The notes below the pieces were generated by a model. It made no database searches and was not told where the DNA came from. It saw only the letters and a list, made by a program, of their open reading frames with translations. From Fulvivirga sp. (GTDB taxonomy: Bacteria > Bacteroidota > Bacteroidia > Cytophagales > Cyclobacteriaceae), in contig JANQLQ010000070.1 of the NCBI GenBank assembly GCA_028280565.1, positions 1 through 64,000 on the forward strand: a DNA stretch of 64,000 nucleotides. Direction: 5' to 3'. The position numbers and the translations under genes were made by a program. Of this stretch, positions 1-8,018 are shown piece by piece; the first letter of the stretch is position 1; each line of letters starts with the position of its first letter.

Positions 1-1455
1 TATACCGCTTTGATCTATATGGGAAAGCTGGGTCCTGGTACCGAAAGTAACGATATCGTTGAGGTAGACATCGAAATTAAATCGAGAAGTAATTCTTTCA
101 AAGTCGTCCTTGATGGCTAATCCTTGAACATCCAAATACCCCATAGAAACATAATAGCTTGTTTTTTCAGAACCACCGGCAATAGAAAGGTTATGCTCAG
201 TCCGGTAGCCGTTCCTCAAACCAAGGTCCAACCAATCTACTGCCTGGCCATTTTCCCAGATCTCAAGTTCGGAGTCTGTAAAAATATCAACAGTATCTGC
301 TGACTCCGTACGAAAGCGGTCAAGCTTAAAGTCAAAAAACTCGTCTCCACTCATTAAGTCGGGCAGGTTGGTAAAATCCTGGATGGAGTAATAACCGGAA
401 TAAGAGATCTTAGCATCTCCATTGCCTTGTTTTGAGGTGATAAGAATAACACCATTTGCTGCCCTAGACCCATAAACGGCCGTAGAAGAAGCATCTTTTA
501 GCACCTCTATACTCTCAATGTCATTAGGATTGATATCGTTTAAGCTTCCTCCATATATAATACCATCGAGTACAATCAAAGGAGCCGTAGAGGCGGTTAA
601 AGAGTTATTGCCTCTTATTCGAATAGATTGACTGGGAGTAGCCCCGGCCCCTCCCTGCGTGATCACGACACCTGCAATAGAACCCTGTAGCGCCTGCGCT
701 ACATTTTGATTCGGTATATTTTGTAATCTTGTCTCATCTAACGAAGCCACTGTTCCTGTAATATCACTTCTTCTTTGGGTGCCGTAACCCACCACTATAA
801 TTTCTTGTAATGCTTCAATGTCTGGAACCATTGCCACATCAATCCGTGCCCTTCCATTTACAGCTAATTCCTCGGTTGCGTAGCCTACAAAGGAAATGGA
901 TAAAACTGCATTTTCATTCGTTACGGTAAGCGTGTACCGTCCTTCAACATCAGTTACAGTACCATTCGCAGTTCCTTTTTCCAGTACCGTGGCGCCGGGA
1001 AGAGGCTCCCCGTTTTCATCGGTTACCTTACCGGTAACGGCAAATTCTTGCCCCGCTTTTATCACCTCGGTTACCGCCTTCCCTTTCCCTGCCGGCTCCA
1101 GTTTTTTAACTATAATATTGTCATTGATCCGCCTGAATTGAAGACCACTTTGCCTGGATATGTCTCTTAAAATATTCGCTAAAGAGGCCCTTTTTGTGGT
1201 TAGCTCTATGATAAATTTCTCGAGGTATTTTTTATCATAAACAAATTCAAAACCCGTTTTGGCATGTATCTCTCCCAAAATAGACTCTAATGATCCCGGG
1301 TTATTGGCTATGGAAACATAAATATTTTCAATGCTTTCCTCCTGGCCTCTGAGCGGTGCCGCTGTCATTACTGACAATAGCACAGCATTAGCTGCCAGCA
1401 GAATGAGTGAAAATCTTGACATTTTTAAGATCTGTCGTTGTAATTTTGCTGTCAT
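1..1455 (-). CDS. SusC/RagA-type TonB-dependent receptor with STN signalling domain (C-terminus beyond left edge)
   Basis: Outer-membrane receptor and transducer that imports oligosaccharides using TonB energy. About 485 N-terminal residues are visible. A hydrophobic signal peptide (about 1-38) is followed by an STN (secretin/TonB short) domain at about 45-118, a carboxypeptidase-regulatory-like beta-sandwich at about 135-215 (GKVTDENGEPLPGATV), a TonB-box-like stretch (LQEIIVVGYGTQ) and a plug domain containing SIRIRGNNSL and GSRAANGVILITSK. The frame stays open to base 1, so the barrel lies outside the window. The STN domain marks the transducer type that signals to an anti-sigma factor. 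The fecR-like and ECF sigma genes directly upstream fit this (established logic of Fec-type trans-envelope regulation). The ATG at 1455 gives a proper signal peptide. Confidence 0.93.
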   Translation of the reverse strand, partial: MTAKLQRQILKMSRFSLILLAANAVLLSVMTAAPLRGQEESIENIYVSIANNPGSLESILGEIHAKTGFEFVYDKKYLEKFIIELTTKRASLANILRDISRQSGLQFRRINDNIIVKKLEPAGKGKAVTEVIKAGQEFAVTGKVTDENGEPLPGATVLEKGTANGTVTDVEGRYTLTVTNENAVLSISFVGYATEELAVNGRARIDVAMVPDIEALQEIIVVGYGTQRRSDITGTVASLDETRLQNIPNQNVAQALQGSIAGVVITQGGAGATPSQSIRIRGNNSLTASTAPLIVLDGIIYGGSLNDINPNDIESIEVLKDASSTAVYGSRAANGVILITSKQGNGDAKISYSGYYSIQDFTNLPDLMSGDEFFDFKLDRFRTESADTVDIFTDSELEIWENGQAVDWLDLGLRNGYRTEHNLSIAGGSEKTSYYVSMGYLDVQGLAIKDDFERITSRFNFDVYLNDIVTFGTRTQLSHIDQSGI

Positions 1456-1498
1456 ATTTAATTAGGTGTTTGGTGAACATTTGTTTATCAAATACTTC

Positions 1499-1548
1499 AA
1501 ACCCCTGGGCTATATCGACTGTCCAGGAAGCTATAGCCCAAGGGGTTT
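1499..1548 (-). terminator. Intercistronic stem-loop between fecR-like gene and TonB receptor
   Basis: Inverted repeat with arms AAACCCCTGGGCTATA (1499-1514) and TATAGCCCAAGGGGTTT (1532-1548), perfect except for one extra base in the second arm. It lies downstream of the FecR-like stop and just before the receptor start. No T-run follows on the minus strand, so it may be an attenuator, a processing site or a leaky terminator that sets different levels for regulator and receptor. The function is inferred. Confidence 0.55.
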
Positions 1549-1570
1549 CTTTTGTACCTGATGAGTTAAT

Positions 1571-2641
1571 TCATAGGCCTTGATGTTTTGAAGTTTGTAT
1601 CCATAATTTTTTTGCTTCTAGCTTATATTCAATGTCTGAAGCCTGTGTTAACGCCTCCATTACATACCTTAAGCTTTTTCGTTTAAATCGCGCATTGAAC
1701 TTATGCTCCCCCTCGATGGCCCCTAGCTCCACCGTTACGCCGTACCAATCTTCCAGCTTCGTGGCAAGGCTTTGCAGGTCATCGTCACGTAATACCAGTA
1801 TACCATCTTTCCACGCGAGGTCACGATCATAGTCCAACGGGGCAGTATCGAACGATTTTGCACTTTTTTCTATCCGTACTTTTTGGCCCGGCGCCAAGTA
1901 CTCATTTATCGAATACTCGCTGTCCTCCACCAATACTTCCCCTGAAACCAAGGCCACTTCTATCGTGGGTTCATTCGGAAAATGCCTTACGGAAAACGAC
2001 GTGCCTAACACCCGTGTATGGAAATTTTTTGTGTACACAAAAAACGGTCTTGTTTTATCTTCTTCAACATCAAAGAAGGCTTGCCCTTCCAGCCAGACTT
2101 CCCTATTACTATCGCTGAAGTGCTGGGCATACTTTATTTTGCTGTTAGCAGCTAACTTTACTACGGATCGGTCCGGGAGGGTAACCGTTGACATCTGACC
2201 GCTGCTGGTCGTCTTTTCTATCATCGTTGATGTTACCCGCTCTAGGGGAGGGTTTGAAGTAGTTTTATCCAGCAGTAGGTAGGTAGCCACAAGTATCACC
2301 ACCAAGGCGGCCGCTATTTTTAGAGATGTAGTTAAAAATGAATGCGATTTCGCCTTAGGCGCTCTTCTTCGAAGGGACGACTTTGCCAATACCTGCTGGA
2401 ATATCGCTTCTTTGTCCTGCGATGAAAGGGTAGGTAATCCATGTTTACTAGGCTTCGCAGAAAGTAAAATTGCCCTGGCCTCTTCTATTTTCCCTACTTG
2501 TGAGGGATGATTTTCAACCCATGACCTCCAGAAAAAATCTAATTCCGGGGTAGGGTGGAGCACCCAACTTTTAAAGTTTTCATCCTTTAGCAGGTCTAAT
2601 ACCGTTGGTTGTTCGTATTTCATGGTTTGAGGGGTATTCAC
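1571..2641 (-). CDS. FecR-family anti-sigma factor
   Basis: Single-pass inner-membrane anti-sigma factor expected to relay the state of the STN-domain receptor to the ECF sigma factor encoded upstream. It has 356 residues: a cytoplasmic N-terminal part with the sigma-binding region, a transmembrane segment at about 107-125 (LKIAAALVVILVATYLLL), a periplasmic FecR domain at about 140-245 (GQMSTVTLPDRSVVKLAANS, then EVWLEGQAFFDV and TRVLGTSFSVR), and a C-terminal DUF4974-type domain at about 285-350 that normally contacts the STN domain. The gene order sigma, anti-sigma, receptor on one strand is the standard Bacteroidota arrangement. The length is typical. Confidence 0.93.
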   Translation of the reverse strand: MNTPQTMKYEQPTVLDLLKDENFKSWVLHPTPELDFFWRSWVENHPSQVGKIEEARAILLSAKPSKHGLPTLSSQDKEAIFQQVLAKSSLRRRAPKAKSHSFLTTSLKIAAALVVILVATYLLLDKTTSNPPLERVTSTMIEKTTSSGQMSTVTLPDRSVVKLAANSKIKYAQHFSDSNREVWLEGQAFFDVEEDKTRPFFVYTKNFHTRVLGTSFSVRHFPNEPTIEVALVSGEVLVEDSEYSINEYLAPGQKVRIEKSAKSFDTAPLDYDRDLAWKDGILVLRDDDLQSLATKLEDWYGVTVELGAIEGEHKFNARFKRKSLRYVMEALTQASDIEYKLEAKKLWIQTSKHQGL

Positions 2642-2821
2642 TATACAATGTACCGGGGGCTCTGAATGACACCTTTTTGCTCAAACTTTTTTTGATGTGT
2701 TGGATCATCGCATCGTGAGCTGTCATTCCCAGGCTTAATGTTGGGATGGGAGTAGAAATGAATCCGCTAAGTCCTGTGATGACAACCCAGTAGTATACGA
2801 GAAGGGACCATTTAACGATAG

Positions 2822-2882
2822 ACGACCCAGCAGATTCCGGCTCTCCCATGGGCCGGCACTTCTATCATCGGCCGGAATGACG
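2822..2882. repeat. 61-bp palindromic REP-like repeat, copy 1
   Basis: Starts with ACGACCCAGCAGATTCCGG and ends with CGGCCGGAATGACG. The cores ATTCCGGC (2834-2841) and GCCGGAAT (2871-2878) are exact inverted repeats. The same 5' block and 3' block flank a variable middle at 5372-5433 and 40512-40572. It lies between the FecR-like and sigma genes, where short open frames appear but show no protein-like features. Confidence 0.7.
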
Positions 2883-3018
2883 ATAAAAAAAGTAGTATTT
2901 TGTGTTTTTTACTTTTGATTCTACCCGTCTCTATCGTTCATTCCTGCCAGCCCTCTGCGCTGGGTATGAGCGAGATCAGGAATCAGCGAAGTCACCGAAC
3001 GAGAACCCGGGCAAACCT

Positions 3019-3645
3019 TCAACCAGAAAGCTGTGGAGCATTCCTGAGCTTTTTCAACGCCTTGTAGACAAGGTTCCGAGCAGATTTTACGCTGTTGAGC
3101 CCCATAATGGCTGTAAGCTGCTGGTAGGAGAAATCCTCGTAATAAAAGTAATAAACCGCTTCTTTTTGCCGTTTTGGGAGCTGGTTAAGGGCATTGGAAA
3201 GCTTTCTTTTTACTTCCTGGTCGAATTGTTCCTTAACCAGGCGGGATTCATGGGAAACGACGAAATCCAGTTGGAAACACGACGAAACATCGGCCATAAA
3301 TGACAGGAGCTTGCGTTTTTTTAACTCCCTAGACACCTTGTACCTAAAACATTTAAAGAGGTAATACTTGACCTGGTCCGTATCTGACAGGTTAGGGCCG
3401 CTACTCCTCAGCTCCACGAAAAGATCTTGTATGCAGTCCTTTATGATCTCTTCATTTTTAGTAAACAAAAACCCATAATCGCAAATAATGTCAAAATAGG
3501 TCCTGTAAATATGATTAAAGGCGCCTTCATGCCCTTTTTTGAACATCGTCCATATCGTCCTATCCTCAAGGCCTTCAAAGGGAGCGACCGTTTCATTAGG
3601 CCCTGGATGGCTTAAAGAGATATGTAATTTTTCGTGGTTATGCAT
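3019..3645 (-). CDS. RNA polymerase ECF-type sigma factor
   Basis: Alternative sigma factor of 208 residues. Region 2 lies at about 40-105 (AFNHIYRTYFDIICDYG, then IKDCIQDLFVELR, like the region 2.2/2.4 helices). Region 4 lies at about 150-205 (LPKRQKEAVYYFYYEDFSYQ, followed by a helix-turn-helix ending in NLVYKALKKLR). It sits upstream of the fecR-like gene and the STN-type receptor on the same strand, so it is expected to drive the receptor gene when the FecR partner releases it. A start at residue 34 is possible. The first ATG at 3645 is kept because nothing contradicts it. Confidence 0.92.
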   Translation of the reverse strand: MHNHEKLHISLSHPGPNETVAPFEGLEDRTIWTMFKKGHEGAFNHIYRTYFDIICDYGFLFTKNEEIIKDCIQDLFVELRSSGPNLSDTDQVKYYLFKCFRYKVSRELKKRKLLSFMADVSSCFQLDFVVSHESRLVKEQFDQEVKRKLSNALNQLPKRQKEAVYYFYYEDFSYQQLTAIMGLNSVKSARNLVYKALKKLRNAPQLSG

Positions 3646-4265
3646 TCACCTGGTGCCAGAGAATTCAAGAGGTTGATAAGAACCATCTTTAAGTTTAGGC
3701 AATAAATCATAAGATTTCAAATTTTAACCCAACGGATGGCACAAACGATTGAAATCACAGCATTGGAGGGATTCATTCCCCAGTGATGTCTGTGCAGTAG
3801 TGACGGATAAGTCAAGACCTTGGTCCTTGACCTAGATCCATAAGTCCTTTAAGGTAGTTTTAAGATGTTATAACTGGTGATGACAAAAGTTTGCATTCTC
3901 GGTACAAACTTTGAAAAAGATTACAATCCAAATATACTATTGTGTGAAAGCTCAAAAACAGGTGCGAAAATGGACATAATTGTTAATTCGAACCAAGGGA
4001 CACATTGGAGGGTATTCAACTGGAAGTGGCTGTAGCTTATTATGGCTTTCAGTACCCGGACTTACCTTAGTGGCTAAATACCCTTAACCTGGCCGAGGTT
4101 AAGCGTGCCTCTGACCAGGTCCGACTATACTATCATAACATAAGGCTGCTACTTTATTTATCAAAAAGCAGCACTATTTTGCCAGGGTGGCGAAAGTAGA
4201 GGGAAAACAGGTTATTATAGTACGGAAGAATAGCCAAGAAAAGAGCCCTGGATCGTAAGTCACTC
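3646..4265. other. Non-coding stretch between divergent sigma and SGNH genes, with an inverted repeat and a decayed coding trace
   Basis: There is no convincing gene in about 620 bases. The stretch holds an exact inverted repeat AAAGTTTG (3886-3893) and CAAACTTT (3905-3912), suitable as an operator for the sigma promoter. It also holds an imperfect palindrome GTCAAGACC / GGTCCTTGAC at 3811-3831. Between about 4020 and 4258 the plus strand has protein-like pieces broken by stops and frame changes (for example EVAVAYYGFQYPDLP, then AEVKRASDQVRLYYHNIR, then ARVAKVEGKQVIIVRKN in another frame). This suggests an unrecognised pseudogene remnant. Confidence 0.4.
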
Positions 4266-4946
4266 ATGAAAAGCATTCCCCTGTTTATCTTTTTAACACT
4301 GATCGTCAGCTGCTCGCCGACTCGAAAGTACGAGTCGTTAGCTCAAAAATGGGAGAGGGATATGCTTCGTTTTGACTCCCTCAATGCCTCGCATACTTAT
4401 CCTGGGAATGCCATCCTTTTTGCAGGAAGTTCGAGTATTCGTCTTTGGGATAACATTGAAGAAGATATGGCCCCCTACCCCGTGATCCGGAGAGGATATG
4501 GCGGCGCTTGTTATGCCGACCTGGCGTACTACATCGAGCGCATTGTGTACCCGCACAATTTTGCTGCGCTTGTTATTTTTGCAGGCAATGACATTTGGGG
4601 GCGGGAAACGGACAGGAGCTCTGGCGAGGTTGCCCGGCTGTTGGAACATATCGTCAAAAGAGTGAATGCTAAATTTGATGAAACACCTATTTTTGTGATC
4701 GAAGTGACCCATGTACCGGCCAGGGCACATTTGATCCATGAGATTGACGCTCAAAACAAAGCGCTGGAAAAAATGTGTGAGCAATTCGATCATGTCCACT
4801 GGGTACCTACAAAACAGATCTATCTTACCCGTGAAAACAAAGTGAATATTGACTTATTCAGAAAAGACAACGTTCATCAAAACGAGGAAGGCTATGCGTT
4901 ATGGACGGAGCAGATCAAACGCAAGATAAAAGAGGTCTTGTATTAA
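4266..4946 (+). CDS. SGNH/GDSL-type esterase-like lipoprotein
   Basis: Predicted secreted hydrolase of the SGNH superfamily (carbohydrate or acyl esterase), 226 residues. The N-terminus is a lipoprotein signal with lipobox-like LIVSC, so it is probably membrane-anchored. Family blocks are visible: block I FAGSSSIRLWDN (catalytic Ser) at about 53, a conserved Gly in RRGYGGACYADLAYY, block III IFAGNDIWG (Asn) at about 107, and block V KDNVHQNEEGY (Asp and His) near 200. It is a single plus-strand gene facing the GH10 operon. A role in removing acetyl or other ester groups from polysaccharide is inferred from context, and the substrate is unknown. The stop codon lies inside the left direct repeat of a small mobile-like element. 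Confidence 0.85.
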   Translation: MKSIPLFIFLTLIVSCSPTRKYESLAQKWERDMLRFDSLNASHTYPGNAILFAGSSSIRLWDNIEEDMAPYPVIRRGYGGACYADLAYYIERIVYPHNFAALVIFAGNDIWGRETDRSSGEVARLLEHIVKRVNAKFDETPIFVIEVTHVPARAHLIHEIDAQNKALEKMCEQFDHVHWVPTKQIYLTRENKVNIDLFRKDNVHQNEEGYALWTEQIKRKIKEVLY

Positions 4947-5132
4947 CTATACGTGAGTTTTGGGTTAATCAACCCACTTAGAATACTTCACTTCAATGCA
5001 AAGTATTGAAAACCAGCCTTTAACCCAGGGGACACGGAGTAATCTCTGTGGCTCTCGGCGGTCTTCTTCGTTTTCTCTGTGGTTAAACCATTGATTACTT
5101 GGCAATTAAAATCAAAACTCACGTTAACTATG
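4943..5132. mobile_element. MITE-like palindromic element with target-site-like direct repeats
   Basis: Terminal inverted repeats ACGTGAGTTTTG (4951-4962) and CAAAACTCACGT (5113-5124) are exact over 12 bases. They are bordered by the direct repeat TTAACTAT at 4943-4950 and 5124-5131 (one shared base at the right end). The interior has a second, imperfect inverted repeat: TTTAACC-CAGGGGACACGGAG on the left mirrors the strand complementary to CTTCGTTTTCTCTGTGGTTAAA on the right. The left direct repeat contains the TAA stop of the SGNH gene, so insertion probably occurred at the end of that gene. It has no coding capacity. Classification as a MITE is inference. Confidence 0.55.
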
Positions 5133-5590
5133 TAAAAGTTTGTTTGCTCAATATAAGTTCTGATATCGTTTAGACCCTTTCACTGGTCCTAATAATGGGG
5201 AGAACCCACCTTTGTTGGCAGAGGCTTCCACTCATAAATGGATTTGGAACGTAGAATAAAAAGCTATTGACCCTTAGAACTTCAGTTCGATTTAAAGTCA
5301 TTGCAGCCAATGCTTAAAATGAGGTTCAGCATAATTTCACAGTCTTTAAAACGGGAAGTAGCTTCCGTTCTACGACATAGCAGATTCCGGCTCTCGCAAT
5401 TAACCCTCCCACAGCCACCGGCGTGGAATGACATTCATTTTTTAATCGAGTCCAGGTTTAGAAGGCCAGGCAGCCGTTACGAGAACAACCGAGCGGATGC
5501 TCTCGGCGGTTTAAAGGTCGGAGGACCGCTAAGCTTAACCTCCAACCAGTGTTTAGAATAGGAAGAGGCCGTTATAGCAAATTATGGCCT
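5133..5590. other. Non-coding stretch between convergent genes
   Basis: No gene can be supported. Apart from the REP-like copy at 5372-5433, there is GC-rich DNA with overlapping short palindromes around 5490-5535 (for example GGTCGGAGGACC). This could fold and act as the 3' border of the GH10 operon, but there is no clear T-tract. The open frame at 5301-5561 runs through the repeat and has no protein-like features. Confidence 0.5.
5372..5433. repeat. REP-like repeat, copy 2
   Basis: Same orientation and layout as the copies at 2822-2882 and 40512-40572. The block ACGACATAGCAGATTCCGG plus CTCTCGCA is conserved. The distal arm is more diverged here (CCACCGGCGTGGAATGAC), so its pairing with ATTCCGGC is imperfect. 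Confidence 0.65.
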
Positions 5591-6670
5591 TTACTCTACA
5601 AACTCTACCACCTTCCAAAATGCCTCTTTCGGCTGGTAAAGTGAGTCAAACAAAAGGGGATAATCCGTTCTTCCTTTTACTACATAGTTACTCAGCCAGG
5701 TCTTTTTATCCGTGACTCCCCAAAAGGTAACGCCGGTGATCTTCTCACTTTTTTTCCTTAACACCTGGAACACTTCTTCGTATTTATCCGCCAATTGTTT
5801 CGCTAATTCGGGGGTGTACGGTTTAACTTCTTTGGGTAAGGTGGACCTGTCCATGTTGTGATAATAGGGATATACCGAGATGTCCAACTCCGTGATCTGT
5901 ACCTCCACGCCTAACGAAGCGAACAAGTCAATCGCCGCCGACAGGTTTTGTTCATTCACATCCTCCAGGGTCCAATGCCCCTGCATGCCTATGCCGTGGA
6001 TAGGAATGCCTTCATCGATCATTTTTTTGACCATCTTGTATACCTTGTCCCGTTTTACCGGGTTGATCAAGTCGTAGTCGTTATAGAACAGTTTGATCGT
6101 GGGATCGGCTTCGTGGGCATAAACGAAGGCTTTTTTGATGTATTCCTGGCCACAGACCCGGTACCAATCTATGTTTTGGCGGTAAAACATGGCTGAACCG
6201 TCAGCAATGGCTTCGTTGACCACGTCCCAAGCATATACCCTGCCCCGGTAGTGATCGAGCACCTGGTGGATATACCAGCGCATGCGCTGCAGGAGCTGTT
6301 CTTTCGATAGGTAATGGCCCAGGCTATCCCGGTAAAACCAACCCGGGGTTTGATGGTACCATACCAGCGTGTGCCCCCGCATCTGCATGCCGTGCCGCTC
6401 GGCGAAATCGACCAGGTGTTCCCCGGCAGTGAAGGAGAATTCTTGCATACTCTTAATGGTCCTAGATACTTTCATGTCGTTTTCAGCGGTAAGGCTCGAG
6501 AAATGATGGATTAAGAGGGCAGAATCCAGCCCCTGGAGCTGCTTTTGACCTACAGCAGCCCCGATGGGAAAGTACTTCTCGTATCGCTCTTCGAGGGAGG
6601 GGATAGGCGCTTCTTTATGACAGGCAGTAAGGATAACTAACGTCAAAGCCAGGGAAATATTCTTTTTCAA
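5591..6670 (-). CDS. GH10 endo-1,4-beta-xylanase, lipoprotein
   Basis: Endo-acting xylanase of glycoside hydrolase family 10, 359 residues, close to a bare catalytic domain. The N-terminus carries a lipobox (LTLVILTACHKE), which predicts an outer-membrane or periplasmic lipoprotein. Catalytic motifs are present: the acid/base Glu in AWDVVNEAIADG (about 149) and the nucleophile Glu in VQITELDISV (about 257), plus the family motifs MRGHTLVWYHQTPGW and VTFWGVTDKKTWL. It is the last gene of a six-gene minus-strand operon starting at about 14.7 kb, 12 bases behind the beta-helix gene. Expected to cut beta-1,4-xylan or xylose-containing heteropolymers. Confidence 0.95.
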   Translation of the reverse strand: MKKNISLALTLVILTACHKEAPIPSLEERYEKYFPIGAAVGQKQLQGLDSALLIHHFSSLTAENDMKVSRTIKSMQEFSFTAGEHLVDFAERHGMQMRGHTLVWYHQTPGWFYRDSLGHYLSKEQLLQRMRWYIHQVLDHYRGRVYAWDVVNEAIADGSAMFYRQNIDWYRVCGQEYIKKAFVYAHEADPTIKLFYNDYDLINPVKRDKVYKMVKKMIDEGIPIHGIGMQGHWTLEDVNEQNLSAAIDLFASLGVEVQITELDISVYPYYHNMDRSTLPKEVKPYTPELAKQLADKYEEVFQVLRKKSEKITGVTFWGVTDKKTWLSNYVVKGRTDYPLLFDSLYQPKEAFWKVVEFVE

Positions 6671-6682
6671 AATGATCTAAGT

Positions 6683-8014
6683 TTAAGTTGGGTCTACAAT
6701 TGATAACGTTTCCCGTGTTAGGTAGCCGAACCGGGCAGGCTGACGCAACGGTTTTGATAAATGGATCGTAAATGCCTTGTCTTCAACTTCGCCTACCCAA
6801 TACGCCCCAGAAACATACGAAAGCGGGGTGAGCTGTATATGGCCTGGGGCGACCAGGGAGGGGATGGCTACGCGTTTTGACTTTGCGCCAGGCTCAATTT
6901 CAAATTCCCCGGCTACGCGCGTATCGCTGAACGAGGCCCTGTCGTATTGGTTATCGTAGGCGATCACGTTTTCGCCATTGACCAGCTCGATACCTTCCAG
7001 TTTATTAGCGGCATATCCCGGTGTATCGGGCACATGGTTCACAAAGCTGGTATTGATGATACTTACATTTTTCACCTTTTTCTCATTGCTCCCAATGCGG
7101 ATGCCTACACCAGGAGCCACGGGGCCGTTGTTGAAGGCCAATTTTATGCGTAGCACATAGCTGGAAAAGATAGTGGTGTTGTTTCCCAATATCTCGCATC
7201 CTACGTTGATCGCATTGTCAAAATATGCCTGCACAAGGTAGTTCTCATTGCCTTTTAGCCGCATACCCCCGAAATACTGGAAGGCCGGGTGCCGGTAGGT
7301 GTGTACTTTGCTGATGAGGTTAGAATTGGCCCTCAGCTCTATGCCGCACTCCGTAAATCCACGAATAATTAGGTTGTCGTAGTGACTGTCTGTCCATCTC
7401 TTTTCCACCAAAATGCCGAGGCGCGAGGCGGGATCATCGGCCGTGGGCTGTTTCATGCCAGTCAGCCGGGAGTTGGTAATGATCAGTTCAGGGCCGCATT
7501 TACCTTCCGGGTCTTCCGGGCCGGCGTGGATGCCCATATCGCGCGGGGCATTGATCTCCAACCGGTTCAATTGCACATAACCACCGCCCATGACCCGGAG
7601 GGCGGTATGGGCATTGGTGTTGGCATCCAGGGTCAACGACTCGATTATACTGCCGCTAAAGGGGTACTCGACATGGAGTAGATCCTGCATAGGGGCCGTC
7701 GCCACCAGTCGGGCTCCCGGTCCCATGCCAGTGATCAGCACATTTTGCTTTTTGCGCACCACCAGGGTTTCAGATACGGGGTAAATACCGATAGGGAGCT
7801 CGAACCTGCACCCGTCCTCCAACGCGTCGAGCGCTTTTTGTATAGCTTCGGTGTCGTCCGTAGCACCATCTCCTTGCGCAGCAAAATCGCGAACATTAAC
7901 AGTCTTCAAGTAGGTCGGCTGGCCGGTTTGGGCACGTGAAGCTAACGGGTCCAGCAAAGTGGCGGCGCCAAAAAGGGCCGATGATTGTATAAAAGATTTG
8001 CGGTCCATATTCAC
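6683..8014 (-). CDS. Secreted pectate-lyase-3-like parallel beta-helix protein
   Basis: 443 residues with an N-terminal export signal (about 1-29, ending SRAQ). The beginning of the mature protein, VNVRDFAAQGDGATDDTEAI, is the hallmark of the Pectate_lyase_3 / GH28-like beta-helix superfamily. The rest shows repeated beta-helix rungs such as ESLTLDANTNAHTALRVMGG. The catalytic identity (lyase, hydrolase or binding protein) cannot be read from motifs. It lies 12 bases upstream of the GH10 gene and 4 bases after the GH3 gene in the same operon, so a role in cutting or debranching the same glycan is inferred. The start could be residue 1 or 3. Confidence 0.8.
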   Translation of the reverse strand: MNMDRKSFIQSSALFGAATLLDPLASRAQTGQPTYLKTVNVRDFAAQGDGATDDTEAIQKALDALEDGCRFELPIGIYPVSETLVVRKKQNVLITGMGPGARLVATAPMQDLLHVEYPFSGSIIESLTLDANTNAHTALRVMGGGYVQLNRLEINAPRDMGIHAGPEDPEGKCGPELIITNSRLTGMKQPTADDPASRLGILVEKRWTDSHYDNLIIRGFTECGIELRANSNLISKVHTYRHPAFQYFGGMRLKGNENYLVQAYFDNAINVGCEILGNNTTIFSSYVLRIKLAFNNGPVAPGVGIRIGSNEKKVKNVSIINTSFVNHVPDTPGYAANKLEGIELVNGENVIAYDNQYDRASFSDTRVAGEFEIEPGAKSKRVAIPSLVAPGHIQLTPLSYVSGAYWVGEVEDKAFTIHLSKPLRQPARFGYLTRETLSIVDPT

Positions 8015-8018
8015 CTAG

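Noticed and set aside
2580-2849. Open frame of 89 codons on the minus strand
   Set aside because: Overlaps the fecR start and the REP-like repeat, with no protein-like features. Considered a chance frame.
2902-3303. Open frame of 133 codons on the plus strand
   Set aside because: Antisense to the sigma factor gene, with composition explained by that gene. No own start context or family match.
5301-5561. Open frame of 86 codons on the plus strand
   Set aside because: Runs through the REP-like repeat in a non-coding stretch. Translation is low-complexity and basic.
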